In this document: one piece after another, positions 52,364-61,679 of the stretch
Numbering within the stretch: the first letter of the stretch is position 1
Layout of the letters: every line of letters starts with the position of its first letter
DNA from: Bog-532 sp963824545
Lineage (GTDB): Bacteria; Actinomycetota; Actinomycetes; Streptosporangiales; Streptosporangiaceae
Assembly (NCBI GenBank): GCA_963824545.1
Contig: CAWGPP010000022.1
Location: 1 to 64,000, forward strand
Direction: 5' to 3'
Length of the DNA stretch: 64,000 nucleotides
Notes under the pieces: generated by a model
What the model was told of the DNA's origin: nothing
The model's database searches: none
The model's input: only the letters and a program-made list of their open reading frames with translations
Position numbers and translations under genes: made by a program

Positions 52364-53809
52364 CTAAACGGCTAGATTCGCCGCTGCGCTCGCCCATGGC
52401 GTGGGAATATGGTAGCCGCGCCACCGGTAGCGTGTTACTTCTACCGTCTGTGGCCGGAACATCTCCACTTTCCCCTCGACTGGCGTATCCCACTTCGCGG
52501 TAAGGAAACGCCAGTAGAGAGTCTTCCAGTTAATTCCTTTGTGCCGTTTGCGCAGCCACAACGTGATGCGCCGCCACGTGAACATATCCACATAGTGGAA
52601 CGTGGCTTTTGACACGCCGTACTGGAAGTAATTACACCATCCGCGCAGTGCCGCGTTGACCTGCCGGAGCAGGTCGGCGAGCGTCCGGTGCCGAGACCCG
52701 CGTGTCAGCGCCCGCACCTTCCCGGTGATCGAGGCCAGTGCCTTCTTCGACGGGTAGGTGTAGATGTGCTTCCTGGCCGTACCTTTCTTCAGGCGCCGCT
52801 GGATGCGGAACCCGAGAAAATCCAGCCCCTCGTCCAGGTGGCAGACCCGGGTCTTGGCCGCCGACAGGCGCAGCCCCAGCGGGGCGAGCACCCCGGCGAC
52901 CTCCTCCCGCAGCGCCTCCGCGTGCTCTTTGGAGCCGTGCACCATGATCACGAAATCGTCCGCGTAGCGGACGATCCGGTAGGTGGCCCCGCCGCGCCTG
53001 CGGTGCGCTGCCCGCCGCCAGGCTGTGCCGTGCGCATCATATCCGGCGCAGAAATGCTCATCCAGCGCCGACAATGCGATATTGGCGAGCAGCGGCGATA
53101 GAATACCGCCCTGAGGAGTGCCGGTAACCGAATCCCTGACCTGTCCTCCCTCGGCCATGATGCCTGCCTTCAGGAAAGACTTAATCAGGGCCAGGACCCG
53201 CTTGTCCCCGATTCTCGCCCGGATCCGGCTTACCAGCTCCGGGTGCGAGATCTCATCGAAACACGCTTCAATATCTGCTTCAAGAACCCAATGATATCCC
53301 TGGGTCCCGAAGTGGTGGATCTCAGCGATCGCGTCCTGCGCCCGCCTCCGCGGGCGGAAACCGTAAGACCCCGGCTTAAAATCCGCCTCGAAAATGGGCT
53401 CCAGCACCAGCTTCACGGAAGCTTGCACCAGGCGGTCCATCGCGGAGGGAATACCCAGGCTCCTGAATTTCCCCGGACTGCCCTTCGGGATCAGACGCTC
53501 CCGCACCGGCAGCGGGGAGAACACGCGGGCCTTCAATTGCGCCCGCGTGTCCGCCAGGAACCCCGCGACGTCACCGCCCGCGACGATGGACCGGGGAGAA
53601 ACCCCGTCCACCCCCGCCGTGCGCGCCCCCTTGTTCTTGCGTACCCGGTCCCAGGCCACCACCAGGAACGCCGGGTCACAAACGAGGTTATACAGATCAT
53701 CGAACCGGCGGCCCGCATCCCGGGCCGCCCAAAGGTGCAGCTTGGCCTGCATACGCAATACCCGCGGCAACGCCTCATCGAGGCCCGGCCACGGCTCACC
53801 GGTATTCAC
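52364..53809 (-). CDS. ltrA: Group II intron reverse transcriptase/maturase (second intron)
   Basis: 481 residues. RT motifs are AGVDGVSPRSIV, LIPKGSPGKFRSLGIPSAMD, FKPGSYGFRPRRRAQDAIAE, GTPQGGILSPLLANI and YADD (282-285). The maturase X domain has LRQVNAALRGWCNYFQYGVS. There is no HNH endonuclease domain at the C-terminus. The protein splices and reverse-transcribes its own intron RNA. The reading frame is complete. Confidence 0.93.
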   Translation of the reverse strand: MNTGEPWPGLDEALPRVLRMQAKLHLWAARDAGRRFDDLYNLVCDPAFLVVAWDRVRKNKGARTAGVDGVSPRSIVAGGDVAGFLADTRAQLKARVFSPLPVRERLIPKGSPGKFRSLGIPSAMDRLVQASVKLVLEPIFEADFKPGSYGFRPRRRAQDAIAEIHHFGTQGYHWVLEADIEACFDEISHPELVSRIRARIGDKRVLALIKSFLKAGIMAEGGQVRDSVTGTPQGGILSPLLANIALSALDEHFCAGYDAHGTAWRRAAHRRRGGATYRIVRYADDFVIMVHGSKEHAEALREEVAGVLAPLGLRLSAAKTRVCHLDEGLDFLGFRIQRRLKKGTARKHIYTYPSKKALASITGKVRALTRGSRHRTLADLLRQVNAALRGWCNYFQYGVSKATFHYVDMFTWRRITLWLRKRHKGINWKTLYWRFLTAKWDTPVEGKVEMFRPQTVEVTRYRWRGYHIPTPWASAAANLAV

Positions 53810-54370
53810 CAGCGCCTCCTGTCCTTGCAGGCCACAGTGCCTGAACCTGCTGGGCCCCTTCGCCGTGCACGCGGCTTTCCCGCGCCCGGACTACTACGGG
53901 CCCTCCGCCCCACCCCCGGCTATCAGCGGACGACGCGCCTGCCCGCCACGCCCCTGCCCGGACGGCCGGGACGAGACGGGAACCAGGGGTGGTTCCCACG
54001 TTCACCATCTATCGATCGCCGGGTTAGGCCCCCAGCTTTGCCCCAGCGGCATCGCCATGGTTACGCCGCAGTCCTTCGCCATGGCCTCCCGGACCGGCCT
54101 AGGTAATCCGGCCCGCGAGTTCCCCGCCCGCAATGAGGGGACAGGTACGCACCGCACCCCAGCCCGTATCCACCGGATTTGAGCTGGTTCGACTCTTGAG
54201 GAGCTTTAAGACACTGGTTCCTGTCGTAGGCCTTCCCGTCTCGCTAGCCGGACCCGCGCCATCCGGTAGTGCTGACGCGTCCCGTCATTGTCAGGGCTGC
54301 TCCCGCCCTCCCCGCCGTCTCCCGGCTCAGTCGGGTAGGTGCGGCGCATTACTGCGCCGCACCCCCCTCA

Positions 54371-54404
54371 GAACCGCCCAGGCGGCTTTCACCGCAAACG
54401 GCTC
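54371..54404 (-). ncRNA. Group II intron domain V, first
   Basis: A 34-base hairpin from GAGCCGTTTGCGG to GGGCGGTTC, overlapping the RT stop by a few bases. A long domain VI stem (GTGCGGCGCA, TAA, TGCGCCGCAC) follows, and the first intron ends near CCCGAC at about 54329. Confidence 0.85.
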
Positions 54405-56193
54405 AAGCAAGTCCTACTGGCGTTACAGATTGAGATACTGGGCTCTCTGCGGTCTCCCGTTTCTCTCGGGATAGGCAGGAGGCATGAATGATGCGCCGCT
54501 TATCTAGGTCTTCTCCCCGAACGGTAATCCGCTGGCGGCGGATCCCGGTCTTGATCGTCGTCAGCCACTGCTCCCACTGCTCCGGGGACTGCGGCTGGTG
54601 ATAGGCATGCAGGAGAGAATCCCCGCACTCCGGGCATCGGCCCTCTTGCCTCTTCAGTAGAAGCATGCCGAGGGAATTCACCGGAGGCATAGCTGCCTTG
54701 CGGCGACGGTCAGCCCAGTATTGGGCGAGGGTTGCGTCATCCGGAGATGCCGTTCCCTTGACCATCACATGCCGCACGATCTTGAGCCAGGAGAACTTGG
54801 GTACGCAGTCGCCGGTTGCCCGGCTACCGAACACCCACCGGTCATTCCGCGACTTATTGAACCTGCCGAAGTACTGGCCGACCACCCAGCGCGTCGGCTT
54901 GTTCGGGTGAGAGCGTATCGCCCATCTGAACAATAGCTTCCACATATAGTCGTCCAGCTTGGAGAACTCCTTGCTGGACACAACGTGCCGCTGGTAGCTC
55001 CCCCATCCCCGGATCACCGGAGCCAGAGTTGCAACCACCGATGCCGCGCTCCCGCCGTAGCGGCCACGGACCTCGGTACGCAGACGCTGCCGGATTCGCA
55101 TCACGGCTTCAGCGCTTGGCTTGATCAGCAGTTTCCTCCCGTAGCGGCGGATATTGAAGCCGAGGAAGTCACATCCCTGGTTAAGGTGCACCACCTGGGT
55201 CTTATCTTCATTGAAGACGAGACCACGCGGCTCCAGCCACTCCGAAAGACGTTGCTTGACCTGCTGTGCCTGGTCCCAGCTATAGCACAAGACCAGCTGG
55301 TCGTCGGCATATCTCACCAGCACAGGGGACCCCGGAATCGTTGCCCCGGCATGACTGCCGGAGGTGTAATACCGGACCCCTGCCGCCGTTTCCATCCCGT
55401 GCAGGGCAATGTTCAGCAACAATGGGCTGACCCCACCACCTTGAGGAGTTCCCTCCTCCGTAGGCGAGAATCTGCCCTCCTCAAGCACGCCGGCCTTCAG
55501 CCACTTGCGAATCAGACCCTTTCCGGGGAATGCTCCCAACTGGCGGAGAAGGAAGTCGTGCCCGATCTTGTCGAATGCTGCCCTCAAGTCAGCGTCAAGT
55601 ACCCACACGCGCCCCGGATTCTTTCCCCGGGCAACGTTGAAGGTAGCCTGGATCGCATCGTGGCACCCGCGCCCCGGCCGAAAGCCGTAGGACTTCGGCT
55701 CGAAGCGTGCCTCCCACTGGGGTTCCAAAGCGTTACGCACCCGATTCTGCTGGACGCGGTCGGCAATAACAGGAATGCCTAGCGGCCTGAGTTTCCCATC
55801 GCGCTTCGGGATATGCACCCGCTTCACTGGACGGGCTTTCCATGGAGCTGTCGTTCGCTGGACTGCTGACGCCAGCTCCGCTCTCGACGAGGAGTCCAAT
55901 GCGGTCTTCCCATCGACCCCGGCCGTTCTACGGCCAGTATTTTGCTCGGTCACTCGTCGCACGCTCACCAGCGTGTTGGACCAGCTCCGGAGCATCAACC
56001 TTTGCAGACTGCGAACTTTCCTTCGATCCCCAGCCTGCTCTGCCGCGAAGATCCGCTGCCTCAACCGCTGTATGTCCCGCTCGACTGAACGCCAGTTGAC
56101 CACGTCCCACTCGAAAGGAACATCTTCAGGTCCGTTCACCGCAGCAGACCCCGGTCCGGCCAAGGCCGCCTCGAAGTCTTCCACCGTGTCCAA
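54403..56193 (-). CDS. ltrA: Group II intron reverse transcriptase/maturase with HNH-like C-terminus
   Basis: 596 residues. RT motifs are AGVDGKTALDSSS, HIPKRDGKLRPLGIPVIADR, FEPKSYGFRPGRGCHDAIQA, GTPQGGGVSPLLLNIALHGM and YADD (295-298). The X domain follows with SSKEFSKLDDYMWKLLFRWA. The C-terminal part has CPECGDSLLHAYHQ and RIIHASCLS, a zinc/HNH-like endonuclease region used for target cleavage. It is a different lineage from the second RT. Confidence 0.93.
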   Translation of the reverse strand: MDTVEDFEAALAGPGSAAVNGPEDVPFEWDVVNWRSVERDIQRLRQRIFAAEQAGDRRKVRSLQRLMLRSWSNTLVSVRRVTEQNTGRRTAGVDGKTALDSSSRAELASAVQRTTAPWKARPVKRVHIPKRDGKLRPLGIPVIADRVQQNRVRNALEPQWEARFEPKSYGFRPGRGCHDAIQATFNVARGKNPGRVWVLDADLRAAFDKIGHDFLLRQLGAFPGKGLIRKWLKAGVLEEGRFSPTEEGTPQGGGVSPLLLNIALHGMETAAGVRYYTSGSHAGATIPGSPVLVRYADDQLVLCYSWDQAQQVKQRLSEWLEPRGLVFNEDKTQVVHLNQGCDFLGFNIRRYGRKLLIKPSAEAVMRIRQRLRTEVRGRYGGSAASVVATLAPVIRGWGSYQRHVVSSKEFSKLDDYMWKLLFRWAIRSHPNKPTRWVVGQYFGRFNKSRNDRWVFGSRATGDCVPKFSWLKIVRHVMVKGTASPDDATLAQYWADRRRKAAMPPVNSLGMLLLKRQEGRCPECGDSLLHAYHQPQSPEQWEQWLTTIKTGIRRQRITVRGEDLDKRRIIHASCLSREKRETAESPVSQSVTPVGLA

Positions 56194-56946
56194 CGTTCCT
56201 TTCCGTTCCAGCGTCTCGCACCGTTGATTCGTCGCAGACTCACCAAGTCCACGTCAGCTCTCTTTCGAGCCGGGCACGATGCCCGTATCCGGCCGGTTGG
56301 CCGACATGACCGCCGAGGGAAGCAGTCTTCGTAAGTCGGTTTCCCGTGGCCTTTCGGCGCACCGGCGTTCGCTTCTTGGACTCTCCTGTTCCCACCGGGG
56401 AATTCACCTTCCTTGCGGTCGGCCTACCCGCCGCGCTTCGCGTCGGGACTCCGATGGGGTTTCCGTGTTCCGCGTGGTTGAGATTCGACCGGGGTGGGTG
56501 CTTCCTTTACGCCGGGATGGTGGTGTCCGCACGGCTGGCACAGCCTCACCAACCGTCACCTGCCGCTTCTCAACGGCTAATCCTGTACTCCGGTCCCGCA
56601 TTCCATCTCCCGAAGGTGCTGATAACGGCGCATACGGAAATTCACTGCACGTTCACCCGTCCGGTCTTCCCCAGCCGGTAGCTCCTGGATGGCACAGGAG
56701 TCCTTGGGCCCTTCCGCGGGCTTCACACCACCCGGTTACCCAGGTCGCATGCCGCGGTGGGGAGAGCGTCTGGACACTCGCCCGATCGCAGCGTCGAACA
56801 CCTCCTTCGATCCCTCACCCGCTGCGATCACTCACATCACGCGACCTCACGTCGCACGGCTGCCCTCAGCTCCACCGTCCCGCTGCGACGGGATCAGCGG
56901 CGAAGGTCTCTCACCTCCACTCGAACCTCAGCGCCTCACGGCGCAC

Positions 56947-57115
56947 CCACGTCCTGCGTCATACCTTCGGCACCACACTCGTCCGCCAAGGCCACGACCT
57001 CGTCCTCGTCGCCGAACTCATGGGCCACAAGCGATTGGATCAAACACGCCGGTACAGCCTGCCCACCCAGGCCGACCGCGAACGCGCGATCGGCAGCCTG
57101 CCCAGCGACCACTGA
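56947..57115 (+). pseudogene. Integrase pseudogene copy 2, C-terminal part
   Basis: Resumes at HVLRHTFGTTLVRQGHDLVL and continues VAELMGHKRLDQTRRY to the stop, without the 304-bp insertion of copy 1. Identity with copy 1 continues about 55 bases past the stop to about 57170. Confidence 0.85.
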
Positions 57116-57231
57116 CCAGCACACTTCAAGATCTACGGCGGGTTTCCGGCGTATTCCGGTCGTACCCCTACTAGGAGTGCACCGAGGGCGTTGCTCGGAT
57201 CAGGTACGCGCCCAGCGGCTGGGGCAGCCGA

Positions 57232-57522
57232 TCAGCGGCGGCAGGGAACAGGGCCAGCGGGATCGACACGGGGTCTGAGAAGCTCGGATAATGGCCGGTT
57301 ATCCAGTACAACGGCGGGCCGTTCGTCAGTGATCACACGGAAGGCGGCCCGCCTTCTGCGCGACTCGGACACGTTATCCGGTATATCGGCGAGCTCGACC
57401 GGTTGCACGCTCGCGCTCGGCGCCAGCCGTCCACCGGAAGCCTGGCGGAACTTTCCGTTCCACTGCCACTCGAGTTTGTCGCCACGCCAGGGCGGTAAAG
57501 CCCGTGGTGGCCTGACCTGCAT
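57232..57522 (-). CDS. Hypothetical protein after tniQ
   Basis: 96 residues from ATG 57522 (start MQVRPPRALPPWRGDKLEWQ, later AFRVITDERPAVVLDNRPLS). It has no clear ribosome site and weak third-position bias. A strong terminator separates it from tniQ. Family unknown; it may be non-coding. Confidence 0.3.
   Translation of the reverse strand: MQVRPPRALPPWRGDKLEWQWNGKFRQASGGRLAPSASVQPVELADIPDNVSESRRRRAAFRVITDERPAVVLDNRPLSELLRPRVDPAGPVPCRR
57287..57303. promoter_or_regulatory. Palindrome GATAATGGCCGGTTATC
   Basis: An inverted repeat related to the one near the transposon's left end (40601-40617). It lies within the weak open frame at 57232-57522, which argues that this stretch may be regulatory. 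Confidence 0.35.
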
Positions 57523-57540
57523 CCAGGAGAAGAAGACCGT

Positions 57541-57579
57541 CTGAAGGCCCTGGCCGGGCGTCCTGGCCAGGGCCTTCAG
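57541..57579 (-). terminator. Terminator of the tns operon
   Basis: Perfect 15-bp arms (CTGAAGGCCCTGGCC and its complement) with a nine-base loop, 11 bases after the tniQ stop. Confidence 0.85.
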
Positions 57580-57589
57580 CGTCGGGAAG

Positions 57590-58582
57590 TCACGCGGGTA
57601 GCGGGTCGGCCAGGCAGGCGTAGGGCATCGGCGGCCCGGGGCTGGGGATGAAGGGCGCGCGCCGGTCCCGGCGGAAGCGTGTGGCGGTCTGACGTTCGGC
57701 GGCAAGCCGGGCGTCGGTGATGCGCGGCGCACCGTCGTCGTGGTGGCCCGCGTGGGAGTAGACGGCTGCGGGCCGCAGGAAGCGGCCTGGGCGGTGGCCT
57801 GCGGACCAGCACGACAGGGCGTCGCGGATGTCGCAACGTCCCAGCGGCTCGTTGTAGCCGAGGGCGTGCCGCACGGCGTTCACCAGGTCGCCTGTGCCTC
57901 GTGGGGAGGCCAGGACAGCGGCGAGCGCCGCAACCTCGGGAAAGATCGCCGCCATGAACAGCGACCGCCGGTAAGCACCGGGGATGAGCAGTTCCACGCG
58001 CCGCTCCCACCTGGCCCACAGGGACTGGTGCATGGTTCTGCACCGCAGTTCGGTGCAGATGCCGGCGGCGGCGACGGTCGCGTCGAACGTGACCTCCCAG
58101 CCGCGCAGCCGCCGGGTCCGGGTCAGCGTGCGCTGCGCGGCGGCCAGTTCAGGCAGCCGCAGCGCGAGCGGCCGGGGCGGGTCGTCGTTGCTGGGGTCGG
58201 GCGGACCGACCCAGTACCCGTGCCGGGTGCACAGGTACTCGTGGTGGGCGAACAGCCGCCGCACCGGGCCGCCGGAGTGGCGGGCGGTGCAGCGAGGGCA
58301 AGCCCGCTGGGCGAGGTGCCGCAGACCCAGCCAGTCCGGCCCCGGTTGGCGTAGCTCGGGCAGCGCCCGCGCGAGGTTCCCGGGCGGGTAGCCGGTCACC
58401 GCCGCCAGGCGGGGCAGCATGGCGGGCATGCCGTCCTCGGGTGCTGCCCGGCCGATACCGAGATCGGCGCGCAGGTCGGCGGCGCACAGGCCGTGGACGG
58501 AAGCTAGGCGGTGCAGCCATGACGCGACAGTTTCGTCCTGTGCGGGAGGGACCGGGGCCGGGAGCCGCCGCCGGCCGCTCAC
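57590..58582 (-). CDS. tniQ: TniQ family target-selection protein
   Basis: 330 residues from GTG 58582, which overlaps the tniB stop by 4 bp. The TniQ N-terminus reads DETVASWLHRLASVHGLCAA. A zinc site is visible as ACPRCTARHSGG with EYLCTRHGYW (CxxC...CxxH). In Tn7-type elements TniQ/TnsD proteins choose the target and recruit the AAA+ regulator. It is larger than CRISPR-linked TniQ and smaller than TnsD. It is the last gene of the tns operon. Confidence 0.9.
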   Translation of the reverse strand: MSGRRRLPAPVPPAQDETVASWLHRLASVHGLCAADLRADLGIGRAAPEDGMPAMLPRLAAVTGYPPGNLARALPELRQPGPDWLGLRHLAQRACPRCTARHSGGPVRRLFAHHEYLCTRHGYWVGPPDPSNDDPPRPLALRLPELAAAQRTLTRTRRLRGWEVTFDATVAAAGICTELRCRTMHQSLWARWERRVELLIPGAYRRSLFMAAIFPEVAALAAVLASPRGTGDLVNAVRHALGYNEPLGRCDIRDALSCWSAGHRPGRFLRPAAVYSHAGHHDDGAPRITDARLAAERQTATRFRRDRRAPFIPSPGPPMPYACLADPLPA

Positions 58583-59649
58583 TTCGAGGGACGCGGCTTG
58601 CGCCCGGCCGAGCGCTGCGCGGCGTGGTCGACGGGAACCAGTTCGAGCAGTTCGCGGGTGACCTGCTCGGTTCCGTTCTCGATGGCTAGGACGGCTGCGC
58701 CGCGCACGAGCTGGGACAGGCTGCCGATCGCGCCGCCGGTGCGGCCAAACAGGTACTCCCCCAGCCCGGCCAGCGTGCCCTGCTCGTGGCCGTGGAGCAG
58801 CAGGCTGGCCTCCATGGAGGCGACCAGGCTCCGCCACGTGTCCTTCTGCCCGGTGGTGCCGTAGTCGAACGGCCGGGAGTCGATGAGGGTGAACCGGCCG
58901 GCGATCTGCCGTCCCCGGGGGCCGGCGAACAGGCCGGTCTCGTCCACGTCCAGGCCCGCGAACACGAACGTCGCCGGCAGCCTTTCCGCGAAGTACTTCA
59001 GGGTGTCCGATACCTCCGCCCCTGCCCTGGTGGCGAGGCTTATGTTGTGGATTTCGTCGACCAGCACCAGGTCCACCGAGGTGCGGGCGGCGGTGGCGCA
59101 GACGGCGTTGGTCACGTCGGTGAGGTTCGCCGACCGCGTGACGGGCAGCCCGAAGAACCGGGCGAACTCGACTGCGACCATCCGCGGGGTCGCCGCCGGG
59201 GGGACTGTGATGTAGACGACCGGGAGCCGGCGGGGATCGGCGGGGTGGCGCTTGCGGGCGGCGAGGTCGTGGGCGCGGCCGAGCTGGGACAGCGCGGTGG
59301 TCTTGCCGGTGCCCGACGCGCCGCTGACGACGATGCCGCGGCGGGCGGAGACCTGGTGCCGGTTGAGCTGGATCAGCAGCCTGCTGGTGCCGACGACCTT
59401 CCGGATGACCGGGGTGTTCACCAGCGGCAGGCCGATGTGGTAGTCGATCCGCGCCTCGTCGTACGCGGCCCGCTCCGCCGCGCCGAGGGCCGCCAGGGCC
59501 GCAGCGTCCAGCAGTTCCGGCGCGGATGGCTCGGCGTCTACGAATCTCCGCCAGCCTTCCTTGGTCGTTAGCGGGTTGTCGGCGGCAAGCTCGCCGTCCT
59601 CCTGGTCAAGGTCGGCCGCCCCAGGTAGCGTGGCGGTCACGACGGCCAC
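58579..59649 (-). CDS. tniB: TniB/TnsC-type AAA+ ATPase
   Basis: 356 residues from GTG 59649, overlapping the tniA end by 13 bp. Walker A is GASGTGKTT (110-118) and Walker B LVLVDE (194-199), with an arginine-rich sensor region later (AGRFTLIDSRPFDYGT). TnsC proteins polymerise on target DNA with ATP and connect TniQ with the transposase. The C-terminal basic tail (GRKPRPSK) may contact TnsB or DNA. Confidence 0.93.
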   Translation of the reverse strand: MAVVTATLPGAADLDQEDGELAADNPLTTKEGWRRFVDAEPSAPELLDAAALAALGAAERAAYDEARIDYHIGLPLVNTPVIRKVVGTSRLLIQLNRHQVSARRGIVVSGASGTGKTTALSQLGRAHDLAARKRHPADPRRLPVVYITVPPAATPRMVAVEFARFFGLPVTRSANLTDVTNAVCATAARTSVDLVLVDEIHNISLATRAGAEVSDTLKYFAERLPATFVFAGLDVDETGLFAGPRGRQIAGRFTLIDSRPFDYGTTGQKDTWRSLVASMEASLLLHGHEQGTLAGLGEYLFGRTGGAIGSLSQLVRGAAVLAIENGTEQVTRELLELVPVDHAAQRSAGRKPRPSK

Positions 59650-61679
59650 CTGTCGGCTACGGCGCGGGCGTCGAAGGTGCCCAGCGGGATCACTTCTGCC
59701 ATCTGCTCTTCCCTCTCTTTTTCGGCTGCCTGGCTTTCTGGAGGGTCTTCCGGTACCGGGGGCCGGTGCGCGGCCGCGGCGACCCGGGTACGCGCGGCGA
59801 TGCGGGCGCTGGCCTTGTCCTCATGCGGCCCGGCCTGGGCGCGGGTGAGCAGCTCGTCGAGCACCCGGGCGACCTCGGCCTCGCTGGTGTCGTCGCGGCC
59901 CGCCTGGGCGGTCAGCCGTCTCGCGTGGCGCCAGGTGAAGTCCGCGAACGGCGCGGAGACCATCGGCAGGTGCGTCCACAGGGCGGTCACCCACCCGTCC
60001 GGGGTGCGGACGAACACCCTGGTCAGGTCGTACGGGTCGTAATGCACCTCGTAGAGGCCCCGCCGGGCGGCGTTCCCTGAGTGCTGCCGCCGGTACGGGC
60101 CGAGCCCGGAGGCGTCGTAGGTGCGGTAGTCGATCTGGATGCCGTACTCGTTGACCGCCCGCCAGGCCACGGGCAGCAGCTCCAGGTAGTCTTCCCCGGT
60201 CAGCGTGACCGGCAGGTACCCGGCCGCGGCGACCAGCGCGGCGTACTTTTCGTTCGGCGACAGCACGTTGCGCGGGAAGTACGGGTCGTGAAGCGCGTCA
60301 TGCGGGCGCCGGGCCCATCCAGCCAGGAGCCACTCATCGAGCAGGTCCTGAAGATCGGGCACCGTCCAGGCCGCCTCACCCGCCACGCGGTCGCCGCGAA
60401 GCTGGGTGTTGGAACCGGTGTACCCGGCGACATGCTGGCAGAACAGGGTGTTGAGGGCGTCGAATGTCGCCTCGACGATGCCCTTGTCGGTCGGCGTCCT
60501 GGGCCGTGAGTCCTGGACCGAGACGCCTAGCCGGGCGCAGGCCCGGATGAAGGTGTCCGACATGAACACCTTGCCGCCGTCGATGACGATGGTGTCCGGC
60601 ACGATCACCGGCTTCGCCGCTGCCATCTCCATGCGCGCGTCGACGTCGAGCAGGCGGGCGTGCGGCAGCCGGGAGGCGGACATGCGCAGCGCGTCCGCCC
60701 AGCCCGGCCGCATCGGCTCGGGCACCAGCATCCGGGCCAGCAGCAGCGCCGCGTCCACCGCTTTGGTGCCCACCGGGCGCAGCACCGCCGCGCAAATCGT
60801 CCTGGAGGCCACGTCTACCGCGATGGTAAGGTCTGCGCGGGCCGTCATCCCGGTTTCCAGTACGACCATCACGTCGATCGGGGTGGAGTCGATCTGCACC
60901 TGCTCGCCGGGCCGGGCGGCGAGCGTCGGGGTGAAAGGCCGTTCGGGCCGGTTGGCGGCCTGCCGGCGGGTGACCGCCGACCCGAACGTGTGCCGCCCTT
61001 CGGCCAGCGCATCGACCAGCTTGTAGAACGTCGAACGGCCGGGCAGAGGGACGATGCCAGGACCGTAGGCGTCTTCCACCGCCCTGGTCACCCGTCTGAT
61101 TAGCCGCCCCCGGGTGCCGGTCGAGGCGTGCGTCTCCGCCTCGATGACCTGCCGGGCCACCGCGACCAACCTCGCGTCAGCCCGCCCGGTTGCTTCTTGA
61201 CCGCGTACCGCGCGCCGGTCCACCAGGCCCCACAGGCCCTGGCCGGCGTACCGGGCGCGCATCCGCTCGACGGTGCGGCTGGTGACGCCGAGCTCCTCGG
61301 CCTTGGCCTGGGTGCGCTGCGCCACGGTCCGGGACTGCGGGTCGTACCCCGGCCGCGGTGCCGTGCCCGGCTCCGCGTCCGGCGGAACGCCGGCCTCGAC
61401 CTCCACCACATGCCGCTCCCAGTCACGTGCTGCGGCGAGGACTTCCACCGGCAGGCCGTCCAGCAGCCCGAATGGCTCAACCCCGGGAACCGGGTCGGCG
61501 CCGGTCACCGCGAAGTCCGGCGCGGCCATCAGGTAGGAGGCCAGCACCACCTGCTCACTGCCGTCTTGTGCGCGGAGCCGCACCGACGTGCCGGCGAGCG
61601 CGAGGACCTGGTGCTCGCCGCCGCCGAAGCTCACCCAGTCCCCAGGGCGCAGCACGGCCCGCGACAGCTCGCCTGTCAT
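59637..61679 (-). CDS. tniA: TniA/TnsB-type DDE transposase
   Basis: 680 residues from ATG 61679, overlapping the tnsA stop by 4 bp. It has an N-terminal HTH (ELGVTSRTVERMRARY) and an rve integrase core with D264 (VQIDSTPIDV), D367 (IVIDGGKVF) and E403 (KGIVEATFDALN). The C-terminal beta-barrel (Mu-transposase type) contains LTRVFVRTPDGWVTALWTHL and an acidic tail ending AVADRWPS that probably contacts TnsC. It joins 3' ends of the element to target DNA. Confidence 0.95.
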   Translation of the reverse strand: MTGELSRAVLRPGDWVSFGGGEHQVLALAGTSVRLRAQDGSEQVVLASYLMAAPDFAVTGADPVPGVEPFGLLDGLPVEVLAAARDWERHVVEVEAGVPPDAEPGTAPRPGYDPQSRTVAQRTQAKAEELGVTSRTVERMRARYAGQGLWGLVDRRAVRGQEATGRADARLVAVARQVIEAETHASTGTRGRLIRRVTRAVEDAYGPGIVPLPGRSTFYKLVDALAEGRHTFGSAVTRRQAANRPERPFTPTLAARPGEQVQIDSTPIDVMVVLETGMTARADLTIAVDVASRTICAAVLRPVGTKAVDAALLLARMLVPEPMRPGWADALRMSASRLPHARLLDVDARMEMAAAKPVIVPDTIVIDGGKVFMSDTFIRACARLGVSVQDSRPRTPTDKGIVEATFDALNTLFCQHVAGYTGSNTQLRGDRVAGEAAWTVPDLQDLLDEWLLAGWARRPHDALHDPYFPRNVLSPNEKYAALVAAAGYLPVTLTGEDYLELLPVAWRAVNEYGIQIDYRTYDASGLGPYRRQHSGNAARRGLYEVHYDPYDLTRVFVRTPDGWVTALWTHLPMVSAPFADFTWRHARRLTAQAGRDDTSEAEVARVLDELLTRAQAGPHEDKASARIAARTRVAAAAHRPPVPEDPPESQAAEKEREEQMAEVIPLGTFDARAVADRWPS

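Larger units (their letters stand above)
51699..56946 (-). mobile_element. Group II intron complex (three stacked introns)
   Basis: Boundaries are defined by comparing with uninterrupted copy 1. On the minus strand the exon ACGTGG is followed by intron start GTGCGCC, and the intron end CGACTCAAC is followed by exon GTGGTGAAC. GTGCG and a 3' AY end are group II hallmarks. Inside are two full reverse transcriptases, a third RT end and three domain V hairpins. The intron runs antisense to the integrase. The 753 bases before the first RT (56194-56946) and 53810-54325 are the structured 5' domains; the internal 5' junctions were not resolved. Confidence 0.88.

Noticed and set aside
57541..57579. 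Left end of the Tn7-like transposon next to tniQ
   Set aside because: The perfect hairpin is a terminator; there are no TGTC ends or target duplication there, and the true left end is at 40444.
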